DNA of 64,000 nt, taken from contig NZ_UGSI01000001.1 of assembly GCF_900454495.1 (NCBI RefSeq), positions 3,224,001 through 3,288,000 on the forward strand, given 5' to 3'. Of the stretch, positions 25,300 through 33,743 are shown one piece after another (the first letter of the stretch is position 1; every line of letters begins with the position of its first letter). This DNA comes from Paenibacillus macerans. GTDB taxonomy: Bacteria; Bacillota; Bacilli; Paenibacillales; Paenibacillaceae. The translations under genes were made by a program, and so were the position numbers. The notes under the pieces were generated by a model. That model searched no databases, was not told the origin of the DNA, and was given only the letters and a program-made list of their open reading frames with translations.

Positions 25300-25327
25300 T
25301 ATTAACGCTGTATCATTGCCGGGTAAA
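25300..25327 (-). promoter_or_regulatory. weak PhoP-like repeats upstream of the esterase gene
   Basis: TTTACC, ATGATA and TTAATA on the minus strand are at 11-base spacing; only the first and last are good matches. It is supported mainly by the better boxes in the same gene cluster. Confidence 0.3.
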
Positions 25328-25357
25328 CGGATTGTCAATTCGTCTCAAAAGGTATTA

Positions 25358-25374
25358 CTGACAGCAGCTGTCAG
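25358..25374 (+). promoter_or_regulatory. palindromic operator candidate before the VOC gene
   Basis: CTGACAGC-A-GCTGTCAG is a perfect 8-base inverted repeat around one base. A TATAAT hexamer follows at 25386-25391, so a dimeric repressor bound here would cover the -35 region. Confidence 0.5.
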
Positions 25375-25441
25375 TGTAAATGATTTATAATGACGAAAAG
25401 CTTCGATAGATGCTTGATCAATTATACGAGGAGGAACAACC

Positions 25442-25957
25442 ATGACGAATTACATTGGAGCAACCGGAAACTATACAAAAAATGGAGTACCTAACGGATT
25501 TACGGCGATAACACCATTTATCGCAGTGAATCATCCTTCTGAAGCCATCGAGTTCTATAAATCTGTTTTTCACGCAAGGGTTAAGGATATTACTGAATTT
25601 TCGGATGAAAACGGCAATAAAGTAGTTGCTCATGCGGAATTGGATTTTGGAAACGGATTTTTGCAGTTGGGAGCAGCGAATCCGTCCTTTAATCTGGTTT
25701 TGCCGCCTGGTGAGGATAATACCTGCTATTCCTTGGGCATTTATGTTGCTGACGTGGATCAGGTATTTGAACATGCAGTGGCAAAAGGTGCGCGAGTCAG
25801 AGAAGCCGTTACAAACTTTGTTTCAGGTGACCGGTTCGGAAGTATTTGGGATCCTTTTGGGGTGAGATGGAGCATTATGACCAGGGTTGAGGATTTATCC
25901 GAAGAAGAGAGCACCCGGAGAGTGAGAGAATGGGCTGAAAGTTCGAGCGGTAATTGA
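25442..25957 (+). CDS. VOC-superfamily protein, PhnB/glyoxalase-like
   Basis: This 171-residue protein of the vicinal oxygen chelate superfamily carries the PhnB-like opening FTAITPFIAVNHPSEAIEFYKSVF, abridged here as AITPFIAVNHPSEAIEFY, a middle AHAELDFGNGFLQL and a C-terminal GDRFGSIWDPFGVRWSIM. Members include glyoxalases, dioxygenases and antibiotic-binding proteins; the substrate is unknown. The ribosome site CGAGGAGGAACAACC is ideal. The palindrome at 25358-25374 next to the -10 suggests control by a small repressor, but no regulator gene is adjacent. Confidence 0.8.
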   Translation: MTNYIGATGNYTKNGVPNGFTAITPFIAVNHPSEAIEFYKSVFHARVKDITEFSDENGNKVVAHAELDFGNGFLQLGAANPSFNLVLPPGEDNTCYSLGIYVADVDQVFEHAVAKGARVREAVTNFVSGDRFGSIWDPFGVRWSIMTRVEDLSEEESTRRVREWAESSSGN

Positions 25958-26209
25958 AAAATCTATGTAGTTCTTCTCGAGTTCCCCGCTTTCATACAGT
26001 TGTTTGATATCTTCGTAAACTTCGAGCGGGTAAAGATCACTGGAGCAAGACACGATCTCGGCGTTCAAATAATATGGGGCATCCGAAAGCCTGCCGTTTA
26101 ACAATTGTTTCATGTAATCTATTGCAAACTCTCTCGTCAATTGGTGATCAAAAACAAGCGTAACTATTGCTTTTAACGCTTGTCCCCTATCGGCGCATTC
26201 CGGCAATAA
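25958..26209 (-). pseudogene. internal remnant of a DUF1186-like gene
   Basis: The minus strand encodes ADRGQALKAIVTLVFDHQLT, followed by a REFAIDYMKQLLNG helix and LYPLEVYEDIKQLYESGELE, which resemble the repeat-like body of DUF1186 proteins. There is no start codon in place; the frame begins just after the terminator of the epimerase gene, and the end runs into the antisense of the VOC gene. Both ends of the original gene seem lost. Family call from memory. Confidence 0.5.
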
Positions 26210-26241
26210 AAAAAACCGTCTGCAAACTCGCAGGCGGTTTT
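26208..26241 (-). terminator. terminator of the epimerase gene
   Basis: On the minus strand AAAACCGCCTGC / GCAGACGGTTTT (one mismatch) with a GAGTTT loop is followed by a T-run. Confidence 0.85.
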
Positions 26242-26255
26242 GATGATATTCCACA

Positions 26256-27161
26256 TTAGATATCCGTGTGAGACAAAGCGAGCTGATCCTCGGGCATAGC
26301 CTTGGTCGAGCCGTCCAGATTAAGGATGGAGCGCCAGGAATAACGGGGTTCATAACCGAGTATTTTCCGGGCCTTGTCGATAGCCATCAGCGTCTCGTAT
26401 CCCTGGATCTCCTTCTTTAGAGGGACCTTCGGAAAATACTTTTCGGCCAAATCGCGGCTCGGATCGGGCATAATCGTGTCCGGGGCCGTGATGTGGAACA
26501 CCTCATGCCCCAGTCCGTTCTTCTCTATCGCCAGCAGGCAGGCGGTTGCGGCGTCCCGTACATCGCAGTAAGCCCATGCGTTTTTCTTCTGAATATCCTT
26601 CTCCTTGTCATGCCAGTGCAGGATCGGAATCTTCTCATACTCGTCGGGCTCATACATGTTGGCGAAACGCAGGGATACGAGCTGGGCGTTCGTCAGTTTG
26701 TGAAACATTCCCGTCAACTGTTCCGTCAGCGCCTTCGCCATCGCATAGGAGGACTTGACGAGCGTCGGATGCTCTTCATCCACGGGAAGATAACTAAGCT
26801 CTTCCGGCACGAACGGATACCCTAACACCGTTTCGCTGGACGCCCATACCAGCTTGGGAATTTTCAAATCCTTGCAGGCTTCGAGGATATTGAAATTGAC
26901 GATCATGTTATTTTCGAATATGGCCTGGGGCGTATTTCTTACGTCCGTAGGGATGTTCCCCAGGTGAACAACGGCATCGCATCCCAACAGGAGCTGGATA
27001 ACCTGGCCGTAATCGCGCAAATCCGCCTGGATAAAATTTTTCGACGCGGATTCTTCCCGCAGCTTCCGGTCCGAAGCGACTACGTCGTGCCCCGCTTCAA
27101 GGAACGTTCTTACGGTCCAGCGGCCGATCTTGCCCGCCGCGCCCGTTACCACTACTTTCAC
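26256..27161 (-). CDS. NAD(P)-dependent epimerase/dehydratase (extended SDR)
   Basis: This 301-residue protein has the extended short-chain fold. The nucleotide loop is at the N-terminus (VVVTGAAGKIGRWTV), followed by DAVVHLGNIPTDVR, and the active-site YAMAKALTEQLTG holds the YxxxK pair. It may act on a nucleotide sugar or a uronate (the loop and length resemble uronate dehydrogenases), but the substrate is not clear. The start is GTG 27161 with AAAGGAGTG 11 bases upstream. It appears monocistronic and ends at the hairpin 26208-26241. Confidence 0.85.
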   Translation of the reverse strand: MKVVVTGAAGKIGRWTVRTFLEAGHDVVASDRKLREESASKNFIQADLRDYGQVIQLLLGCDAVVHLGNIPTDVRNTPQAIFENNMIVNFNILEACKDLKIPKLVWASSETVLGYPFVPEELSYLPVDEEHPTLVKSSYAMAKALTEQLTGMFHKLTNAQLVSLRFANMYEPDEYEKIPILHWHDKEKDIQKKNAWAYCDVRDAATACLLAIEKNGLGHEVFHITAPDTIMPDPSRDLAEKYFPKVPLKKEIQGYETLMAIDKARKILGYEPRYSWRSILNLDGSTKAMPEDQLALSHTDI

Positions 27162-27345
27162 GATGGATTCACTCCTTTTGATCCTGAATCAAAATTTCTT
27201 TTTTAAAATCTCCCATCTTTGATGGTTTTATTAGCGGAGGAACGTATTTGCAGGAGCGTGGTGCAATAAAGTCCCGGATGTTATAATGAAACGAACTTCC
27301 TTGAATGGGTTACCTGCTGCAGATTTCGCAAAAAGGAGGCGCAAC

Positions 27346-28641
27346 ATGCTGTTGCAAGGAAAACGAATTATACTGAAACCAGCCGCCAAGGAAGACGCCC
27401 AGTCCCTGCTGGATCTCGAGGTAAGAAACCGGCCGTTTTTTCAGCAATTCAGCGGCAAAAAGGACGGATCTTTTTATACTTATGAGGGGCAGGCGGACAG
27501 AATCGGCAGATTTTTGGAACAAAGCGAAGCCGATCAAGCCTACCTTTTCTTGATTTTTTTCCCGGGCTCGGATGAAGTGATCGGCGAAGTGATGTTAACC
27601 GAGGTCGCCCGCGGAAATCTGCAAGGCTGCTGGATCGGCTATTTCCTCGATCAAGCTTACAACGGCCAAGGCTACATGACGGAAGCCGTAAGGCTTATCG
27701 TCCGATATGCGTTTGAGGAGTTGGACCTTCACCGGATCGAAGCCGGGGTGATGCCGCATAATGCCGCATCGATGCAGGTGCTGTTGAAAGCGGGGTTTAA
27801 GAAAGAAGGGCTTGCCCGCAAAAACGTAAAAATTAACGGAGAATGGCGGGACCATCAGACCTTTGCGATCCTCAAAGAGGATATCCTACCGGCGATTTCC
27901 GGCGAAGCCAAGCCGGCAACCGGCCGCAGCTTTATTATTTTCGGAGCCAGCAAAGGCTTGGGCGGCGCGTTCGCCAAAGCCTTGCCCGCCGCAGGGGATA
28001 CCGTGTGGATCGTTTCCCGCAACCGTCCGCAAAGTTTGGAGCTCAAGGATGGCGTACGCCGCCATTGGATTGAAGCCGACCTCGCTTCGCCGGATGCCGG
28101 AAGCATGATCGCCAAAGCGCTTCAGGGCGCGGTCATCGACGTGCTCATCTATAACGTCGGGATCTGGGAAAGCCGGGGGTTCAGCCCAGACTATGATTTT
28201 GAAAAAGACGACCCGCAGCACATATCCGCCATCCTCCAGGTAAACTTGACCTCCGCGATCACCTGCATTCAGAAGCTGCTGCCTAATCTGAAACAATCGG
28301 ACCGGGGCAAAATCGTTCTGATCGGTTCGACCGCTGGACTGGAGAACAATCATATATCCCAGGTCGCTTTTGCCGCATCCAAGTTTGGTCTGCGCGGCGC
28401 AGCTAATGCGTTAAGGGAGCATCTTAAGCCGCACGCCATCGGTGTAACCTGCATTAATCCGGGGGAACTGGCTACCCAAATGCCTTATGAAGCCGGCGTC
28501 GAAGCGGTCTGGGCGGCTTACCGTGGAGCCCAAATCCCCCTGCAGGATATCGTTGAACTGGTCAGATTCGTCATTCATCTGTCAAACGCTTCGTGCATAA
28601 AAGAAATCAATGTGCCGGCCATGCTGGACGCGGATGCCTGA
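27346..28641 (+). CDS. GNAT acetyltransferase fused to a short-chain dehydrogenase
   Basis: This is one uninterrupted 431-residue frame with two domains. Residues 1-185 are a RimJ/RimL-type GNAT N-acetyltransferase (GYFLDQAYNGQGYMTEAVRL, then HRIEAGVMPHNAASMQVLLK, and GFKKEGL). Residues about 193-431 are a classical SDR with IIFGASKGLGGAFA, NVGIW and the helix AFAASKFGLRGAANAL. The usual SDR catalytic tyrosine of YxxxK is phenylalanine here (FAASK), while the serine in GSTAG remains, so oxidoreductase activity is doubtful. ATG 27346 has AAAAAGGAGGCGCAAC upstream. The fusion could acetylate an amine whose partner reaction involves the SDR, or the SDR part may only bind nucleotide. Confidence 0.82.
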   Translation: MLLQGKRIILKPAAKEDAQSLLDLEVRNRPFFQQFSGKKDGSFYTYEGQADRIGRFLEQSEADQAYLFLIFFPGSDEVIGEVMLTEVARGNLQGCWIGYFLDQAYNGQGYMTEAVRLIVRYAFEELDLHRIEAGVMPHNAASMQVLLKAGFKKEGLARKNVKINGEWRDHQTFAILKEDILPAISGEAKPATGRSFIIFGASKGLGGAFAKALPAAGDTVWIVSRNRPQSLELKDGVRRHWIEADLASPDAGSMIAKALQGAVIDVLIYNVGIWESRGFSPDYDFEKDDPQHISAILQVNLTSAITCIQKLLPNLKQSDRGKIVLIGSTAGLENNHISQVAFAASKFGLRGAANALREHLKPHAIGVTCINPGELATQMPYEAGVEAVWAAYRGAQIPLQDIVELVRFVIHLSNASCIKEINVPAMLDADA

Positions 28642-28644
28642 ATT

Positions 28645-28855
28645 TAGGGTAAGTGCAAAACATACAATTATTTTTGGACTATTTTTTGCTCCTTCCGGTT
28701 TAATTGCAAAACCTGCAGTTAAACCGGAGCAAAATTTCGCTTATTCCTCTGTCCCTTGTTTTTAGTTGTACTTTTTACAACTATCGCCACTTGCGGATCA
28801 AGCGCTCTATGCCAAGTGTAAGAAATGCAATTATTTATGATTAACTCCTATAAGG
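28645..28855. repeat. possible third dispersed repeat family (C), single copy here
   Basis: This non-coding gap holds GTGCAAAACATACAATTATTT and, about 155 bases later, a diverged GTGTAAGAAATGCAATTATTT, plus palindromes AGTTGTACTTTTTACAACT and CCGGTTTAA...TTAAACCGG. The style (TGCAAAA/TTTTGCA motifs) resembles repeat family B but no close second copy lies in the window. Confidence 0.4.
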
Positions 28856-28907
28856 CCCTTAATGAAACGTGTTAACGGCACTTCAAAGCTAGTTTTTCGC
28901 GGTCCCC

Positions 28908-29789
28908 CTATTTAAAACTCTCGATAAACCGGCGGGCCGCTTGCGAAAGCGGCATATTCCGCATGTTCATGATGCCGACCTGGGACGGCGGCAGTTTGAC
29001 GTCCAGCCTAATTTCGAACAGGGAGCCCTCCTCCAGCTCTTTGGACACGAATTCCCGCGCCACGTAAGAAATCCCCAGCCCCCTGCGCGCCATCTCGATC
29101 AGCAGCCCCACGCTGCCGACCTCGATTTCGGGCTTCAGCTCAAAGCCGAAGTCCTGAAACAGCTCCGTAATGGCCATCCGCGCCCGGCTGTTGCGCGAGA
29201 ACAGAATCAGCGGATATTTCATCAGTTCCTCCAGCGTCAGCACCTTGTCCCTAAGCTCCTCATAAAAACGGCAGCCCGCCACAAAGCAATCCTGCAGCTC
29301 GATCCCCTGGCGAACCTCAATCTGCGCGTCCACAATCGGCATCCGGGCGACGCCCAAATCGATTTTCCCCTCTTTCAGAAACGTCATAATCTCCGGTGTC
29401 GTCCCGTGCAGCAGATGAATGCCGATCCCCGGATACCGAACGTGGAACGCCTCCACGAAGGGCAGCAAATAATGCTTGAACAGCGAATCGCTGCCGCCGA
29501 TCCGCAGCTCGCCGCTGTCGAGGTTTTTCAGCTCGGCCATTTTCTGCTCGGCTGTCGTCATTAAAATATGCGACTGTTCGATATAGGAATAAAGGACGGC
29601 CCCCTCCTGGGTTAGCGAGACCCCCTTGGAATTCCGGTAAAACAAAGTCAGCCCGAAGCTTTCCTCCAGCTGTTTGATCGCGTGGCTTACGCTCGGCTGA
29701 GTGAGGTACAGGGCGTTGGCGGCTTGCGTCAGGCTGCCTGTCTTAGCGGCCCAATAAAACACTTTGTATAATTCATAATTTATGCTCAT
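28908..29789 (-). CDS. LysR-family transcriptional regulator
   Basis: This 293-residue regulator has an N-terminal winged helix with FYWAAKTGSLTQAANALYLT and QPSVSHAIKQLEESFGLTLF, then a LysR substrate-binding domain (about 90-290, with GELRIGGSDSLFKHYLLPFV). It is divergent from zwf. The 176-base gap holds an AT-rich inverted repeat ATATATTAATTACATATAT (29816-29834), a plausible LysR site. The natural target might be zwf-tal or itself. The effector is unknown. Confidence 0.87.
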   Translation of the reverse strand: MSINYELYKVFYWAAKTGSLTQAANALYLTQPSVSHAIKQLEESFGLTLFYRNSKGVSLTQEGAVLYSYIEQSHILMTTAEQKMAELKNLDSGELRIGGSDSLFKHYLLPFVEAFHVRYPGIGIHLLHGTTPEIMTFLKEGKIDLGVARMPIVDAQIEVRQGIELQDCFVAGCRFYEELRDKVLTLEELMKYPLILFSRNSRARMAITELFQDFGFELKPEIEVGSVGLLIEMARRGLGISYVAREFVSKELEEGSLFEIRLDVKLPPSQVGIMNMRNMPLSQAARRFIESFK

Positions 29790-29965
29790 AGACGTGATCT
29801 ATATCTCCTGTCAAATATATTAATTACATATATGAAGTCTATTCGTATTATAGTGGATTATGAAAAAAGATACCATAGCTTACAGATAGGAGATAGGGTT
29901 ATTTGATCCCGTCTTCCGTTCATCTAATATGACCATAGAGAAGCTATGCGAGAGGAGAGAAACGT

Positions 29966-31495
29966 ATGGAAGCCAGCACATTTGTTTTGTTTGGGGCGAC
30001 AGGAGATTTGGCCAAACGGAAAATTTATCCGGCCCTGTTTAATTTATATCTCGACGGCAAGCTGCCGCAGGTTTTTTCCCTGATTGGCCTTGGCCGAAGA
30101 GAGTGGTCCGATGACACCTTCCGGGCGAACATCGAACAATCTCTGCGCAGCTTTTCCAGACGGGATGCCGATGATTCCGGAGCCTTGGCCCGTTTTCTGA
30201 GCATGTTCCGCTACCAAGTGCTCGACGTGGATCGTAAAGAGGATTACCAAACTTTGCTGCGGTTGATCGAGCAGCGGGAGCAAGCCTTGGGGGCTGCCCC
30301 GAACCGGATGTTCTATTTGTCGGTGGCGCCCGAGCTGTTCGAAACGATCAGCACCAACATTCAGGAAAGCGGGCTCGGCTCTTCCAAAGGCTGGAAGCGG
30401 CTGATCATCGAAAAGCCGTTTGGACGCGATTTGGAATCCGCCCGCCAATTTAACGCGCAGCTCGGCAAAGCTTTTACCGAAGAGGAAATTTACCGGATCG
30501 ACCACTATCTCGGCAAACGGATGGTTCAGAAGCTGGAGGTGCTGCAGCAGACGAATCCGGTGCTGCAAGCGGCCTGGAACAACCGTTACATCGCCAATGT
30601 GCAAATTACGGCCAGCGAGACGGTCGGCGTTGAGGAGCGGGCCGGTTATTACGATAAATCCGGCGCCGTCAGGGATATGTTCCAAAACCATATGCTCCAG
30701 CTCCTGATGATGCTGGCCAGCCATCTGCCGAGCAGCAACAGCATGGAGCAGGTCCGTCAAAACAAAAAGCTGGTGATGGAATCGCTTGAACCGTTATCGG
30801 TTGAAAATGTGGGAGTAAACGTGGTTCGCGGGCAATATACTAATGGAGTCATTCAAGGCAAACCCGTCGCCGGCTATACATCCGAGCCCGGCATCGCCAA
30901 GGACTCCCGCAACGACACATTTATCGCCGCCAAGCTGCAGATCGACGATGCCTTTTGGCGGGGAATCCCGTTCTACATCCGGACCGGGAAACGCATGAAG
31001 GAGAAATCGACGCGGATCGTGATCGAATTCAAAGAGCCGATCAAGCAGGCCGCCGCGAAAAAAGGCGGGCAGGCCCCCAATCTCCTGGTGTTTGAAATCA
31101 GCCCGAATGAAGGCATTTACCTGCAATTGAATTCGGGGGGAGTTTCCCATAAACAGGATCTTACCCCGGTGCTGATCGGGTCGGAACAAACCGGCAACGC
31201 GGTTCCCGAAGCATACGAAAACTTGATTTTCGACGCTTTGCGCGGGGATTCCACTTATTTTGCGCATTGGGACGAAGTAGAGCTGTCCTGGAAATGGGTT
31301 CAGCCGATTCTGGACGCTTTTGCGGCTGACCGGGTTCCCCTTCACGATTACCCGGCCGGCTCCTTCGGTCCGGAGGCAGCGAACGAATTGCTCGCGAAAG
31401 ACGGGTATCGTTGGTGGTTCGACGAGGAGGCCGACGCCGGCGCCGCAGCTTCATCCGCCGCAAACGGCGTTCGGGAAGCCTTGTCGATCAAATAA
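29966..31495 (+). CDS. zwf: glucose-6-phosphate dehydrogenase
   Basis: First enzyme of the oxidative pentose phosphate pathway: glucose-6-phosphate plus NADP to 6-phosphogluconolactone plus NADPH. The NADP loop GATGDLAKRKIYPALFNLY is at the N-terminus, and the active site EIYRIDHYLGKRMVQ lies near residue 175. The length of 509 is normal. ATG 29966 has GAGAGGAGAGAAACGT just upstream. The transaldolase gene follows after 32 bases, so both would be made together. The C-terminal 20 residues are Ala/Asp-rich and probably disordered. Confidence 0.96.
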   Translation: MEASTFVLFGATGDLAKRKIYPALFNLYLDGKLPQVFSLIGLGRREWSDDTFRANIEQSLRSFSRRDADDSGALARFLSMFRYQVLDVDRKEDYQTLLRLIEQREQALGAAPNRMFYLSVAPELFETISTNIQESGLGSSKGWKRLIIEKPFGRDLESARQFNAQLGKAFTEEEIYRIDHYLGKRMVQKLEVLQQTNPVLQAAWNNRYIANVQITASETVGVEERAGYYDKSGAVRDMFQNHMLQLLMMLASHLPSSNSMEQVRQNKKLVMESLEPLSVENVGVNVVRGQYTNGVIQGKPVAGYTSEPGIAKDSRNDTFIAAKLQIDDAFWRGIPFYIRTGKRMKEKSTRIVIEFKEPIKQAAAKKGGQAPNLLVFEISPNEGIYLQLNSGGVSHKQDLTPVLIGSEQTGNAVPEAYENLIFDALRGDSTYFAHWDEVELSWKWVQPILDAFAADRVPLHDYPAGSFGPEAANELLAKDGYRWWFDEEADAGAAASSAANGVREALSIK

Positions 31496-31527
31496 AGCCA
31501 AAAAATCTAAAATTGGAGGTAAGGACG

Positions 31528-32190
31528 ATGAAATTTTTTATCGACACAGCGAATGTGGAAGACATCAAAAAAGCTTACAAAATTGGTGTTTTGTCCGGAG
31601 TGACGACCAATCCTTCCCTCGTTGCCAAGGAAGGCGTGAAATTCGAGGACCGGATTGCCGAAATCCTGCAGACCGTACCCGAAGTCGAATCCGTCTCCGC
31701 CGAAGTGACGCCCGACGCCCTCACCGCAGAAGACATGATCGCCGAGGCCAACGAGCTGATCAAAATCAACAACAACGATCCCAAGATTACGATCAAGCTG
31801 CCGATGACGCTCGCCGGGCTGGAAACCTGCCGTTATCTTTCCCAAAAAGGCGTAAAAACCAACGTGACGCTCATCTTCACCGTCAACCAGGCGCTGCTCG
31901 CCGCACGCGCGGGCGCCACGTACGTATCGCCGTTTCTCGGCCGCCTGGACGATATTTCCGAAGACGGCGTGCAACTGGTATCGAAAGTCGCGGAAGTATT
32001 CCGCATCCACGGGCTGGAATCGCAGATCATCGCCGCCTCCGTACGCCACCCGGACCATGTGACCCGCGTCGCGCTGGCCGGCGCGCATATCGCCACGATT
32101 CCGTTCGGCGTGATCGAACAGTTGACCAAACACCCATTAACCGATCAGGGATTGGAAAAGTTCGCTGCCGACTGGAAAAAATCGCTGTAA
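31528..32190 (+). CDS. tal: transaldolase (small, fructose-6-phosphate-aldolase-like subfamily)
   Basis: This 220-residue enzyme moves a dihydroxyacetone unit between sugar phosphates in the non-oxidative pentose phosphate pathway. Signatures are MKFFIDTANVEDIKKAY, GVTTNPSLVAKEG, the Schiff-base lysine in ITIKLPMT, and GATYVSPFLGRLDD. The short form is usual in Bacillota. ATG 31528 has TTGGAGGTAAGGACG upstream. It is co-transcribed with zwf and ends at the hairpin 32218-32254. Confidence 0.95.
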   Translation: MKFFIDTANVEDIKKAYKIGVLSGVTTNPSLVAKEGVKFEDRIAEILQTVPEVESVSAEVTPDALTAEDMIAEANELIKINNNDPKITIKLPMTLAGLETCRYLSQKGVKTNVTLIFTVNQALLAARAGATYVSPFLGRLDDISEDGVQLVSKVAEVFRIHGLESQIIAASVRHPDHVTRVALAGAHIATIPFGVIEQLTKHPLTDQGLEKFAADWKKSL

Positions 32191-32217
32191 CCCCGGACTC
32201 CCGGGTTCCTCCTTATG

Positions 32218-32254
32218 GACCGCCGCCTCGGCCTCGCCGGGGCGCGGTCTTTTT
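32218..32254 (+). terminator. terminator of zwf-tal
   Basis: The GC-rich stem GACCGC...GCGGTC with inner GCC/GGC pairs is followed by TTTTT. Confidence 0.8.
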
Positions 32255-32418
32255 GCGTATCGGAGCATGTCCCCGGCCAGGATAACTTGAACACTTTCTC
32301 TCCGCCAAAGCAGGAACTTTACAAAACTTTGTCGAAATTTAACCTTAACAAACTAGCAAACGGTGCTGGAATAACGTGAGTATGGCGGCGGGCGGCGGCT
32401 CCTCTTGCGGAACGAAAC

Positions 32419-32624
32419 ATAAGGGAAAAAAATGTCGCTATTTCGGCGATATCCCCCAAGTTGAGTGAAATAGAGGAAATTTATGGCGTTATTTTCTCAA
32501 AACGTAAGGGAAATGACCGCATTTCACAACGTCCATAGGAAAATAAGGGCAAAAAATTCCGCCAATGAAGATGAACATGGCCTGTTCTGGGAAATAGGGC
32601 CATAAAGTTCCTCTATTTTTATGA
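32419..32624 (+). repeat. dispersed repeat family A, copy 2
   Basis: It begins ATAAGGGAAAAAAATGTCGC, contains GAAATAGAGGAAATTTATGG, a second AAAATAAGGGCAAAAAA block and ends CATAAAGTTCCTCTATTTTT. It aligns with 56442-56643 on the same strand and with the reverse of 2880-3085. It fills most of the gap between tal and ung. Confidence 0.75.
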
Positions 32625-32701
32625 GGTGGGTATCCATCCGCAGATTGCCGCGTTCTTTCCAGCGTCGGTCCGCTAGATTTAAACTCGAGGTGACAAATGT
32701 T

Positions 32702-33376
32702 TTGACTATTCTGAAAAATGATTGGGCCCCCTTCCTGGAGGCCGAATTCGCGAAACCGTATTATTTGAACCTGCGCAAATTTCTGGCGAACGAATATAGA
32801 ACACGCACGATTTATCCCGACATGTACGATATTTTCAACGCGCTCCATTATACTTCTTTTGCCGATACGAAAGTCGTCATTTTAGGTCAGGACCCGTATC
32901 ACGGGCCGGGGCAAGCCCACGGGCTAAGCTTTTCCGTGAAACCGGGAATCAAGCCGCCTCCATCCCTGCAAAATATTTTCAAAGAGCTGCAGGACGATCT
33001 CGGCTGCTCCATCCCCAATAACGGCTATCTCGTTCCATGGGCCAAGCAGGGCGTGCTGCTGCTCAACACGGTGCTGACCGTGCGCGCGGACACGCCGAAT
33101 TCCCACAAGGATATGGGCTGGGAGAACTTCACCGACAAAGTGATCGAGACGTTGAACCAAAAAGAAGAGCCGGTCGTGTTCCTGCTGTGGGGCAGCCATG
33201 CCCAGAAAAAAGCGGCGCTCATCAGCAACAATAACCATCACCAGATCCGGACGCCGCACCCCAGCCCCTTGTCCGCTCATCGCGGATTTTTGGGCAGCCG
33301 GCCTTTTTCGCGGGCAAATCAGTTTCTGCGCGCCAAGGGACTTCCCGAAATCGATTGGCAGCTTCCGAATTTGTAA
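32702..33376 (+). CDS. ung: uracil-DNA glycosylase
   Basis: It removes uracil from DNA in base excision repair. Family-1 signatures are GQDPYHGPGQAHGLSFSV, with the water-activating aspartate at residue 64, VLLLNTVLTV, WGSHAQ and HPSPLSAHRGF with the catalytic histidine. I chose TTG 32702 because CGAGGTG lies 8 bases upstream and this start places the aspartate at position 64, as in E. coli Ung. The frame is open further upstream into repeat A, but that part is not protein-like. 224 residues is the normal length. Confidence 0.95.
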   Translation: MTILKNDWAPFLEAEFAKPYYLNLRKFLANEYRTRTIYPDMYDIFNALHYTSFADTKVVILGQDPYHGPGQAHGLSFSVKPGIKPPPSLQNIFKELQDDLGCSIPNNGYLVPWAKQGVLLLNTVLTVRADTPNSHKDMGWENFTDKVIETLNQKEEPVVFLLWGSHAQKKAALISNNNHHQIRTPHPSPLSAHRGFLGSRPFSRANQFLRAKGLPEIDWQLPNL

Positions 33377-33428
33377 CTCAACTTTCGCAAAACGAAAACC
33401 AACTTAAAAGCAGGTGGAGCAAATCCCG

Positions 33429-33614
33429 CGAAATGCAAAAGTGCAGGCGATTTTTGTCGAAACTCCTCCAAACCGATGGTTCAAATGTAAAAAGGCAGTT
33501 CATTTCCGGTCAAAAGCTGCTTTTTTATCATCCAGCCCTAAATGAGATGTACTTTTGCACTTCAATCGCTCCAAAATGGTAATTTACGAAGAATGGAAAA
33601 CACTTTTGCATTTG
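33429..33614 (+). repeat. dispersed repeat family B, copy 2
   Basis: It starts CGAAATGCAAAAGTGCAGG and continues GCGATTTTTGTCGAAACTCC, then CAGTTCATTTCCGGTC, GCTTTTTTATC and TGTACTTTTGCACTTC. It is closest to copy 1 (13894-14080). It fills the gap between ung and the SDR gene; nothing else was seen there. Confidence 0.75.
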
Positions 33615-33743
33615 ATCCTATACGACCGTCTTCTTCCCATGAAAAACGTTATATTTTTTCGGTAGAAGGTGGATATCCCCAATTACATCAATGGCCCTGC
33701 TTGCCAATTTCATATAGCGAAAGTTGAGTCATGAATTTCAACC

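Noticed and set aside
33355..33582. 75-codon gene after ung
   Set aside because: It consists of repeat B sequence, has no ribosome site, and matching frames occur at the other repeat copies.
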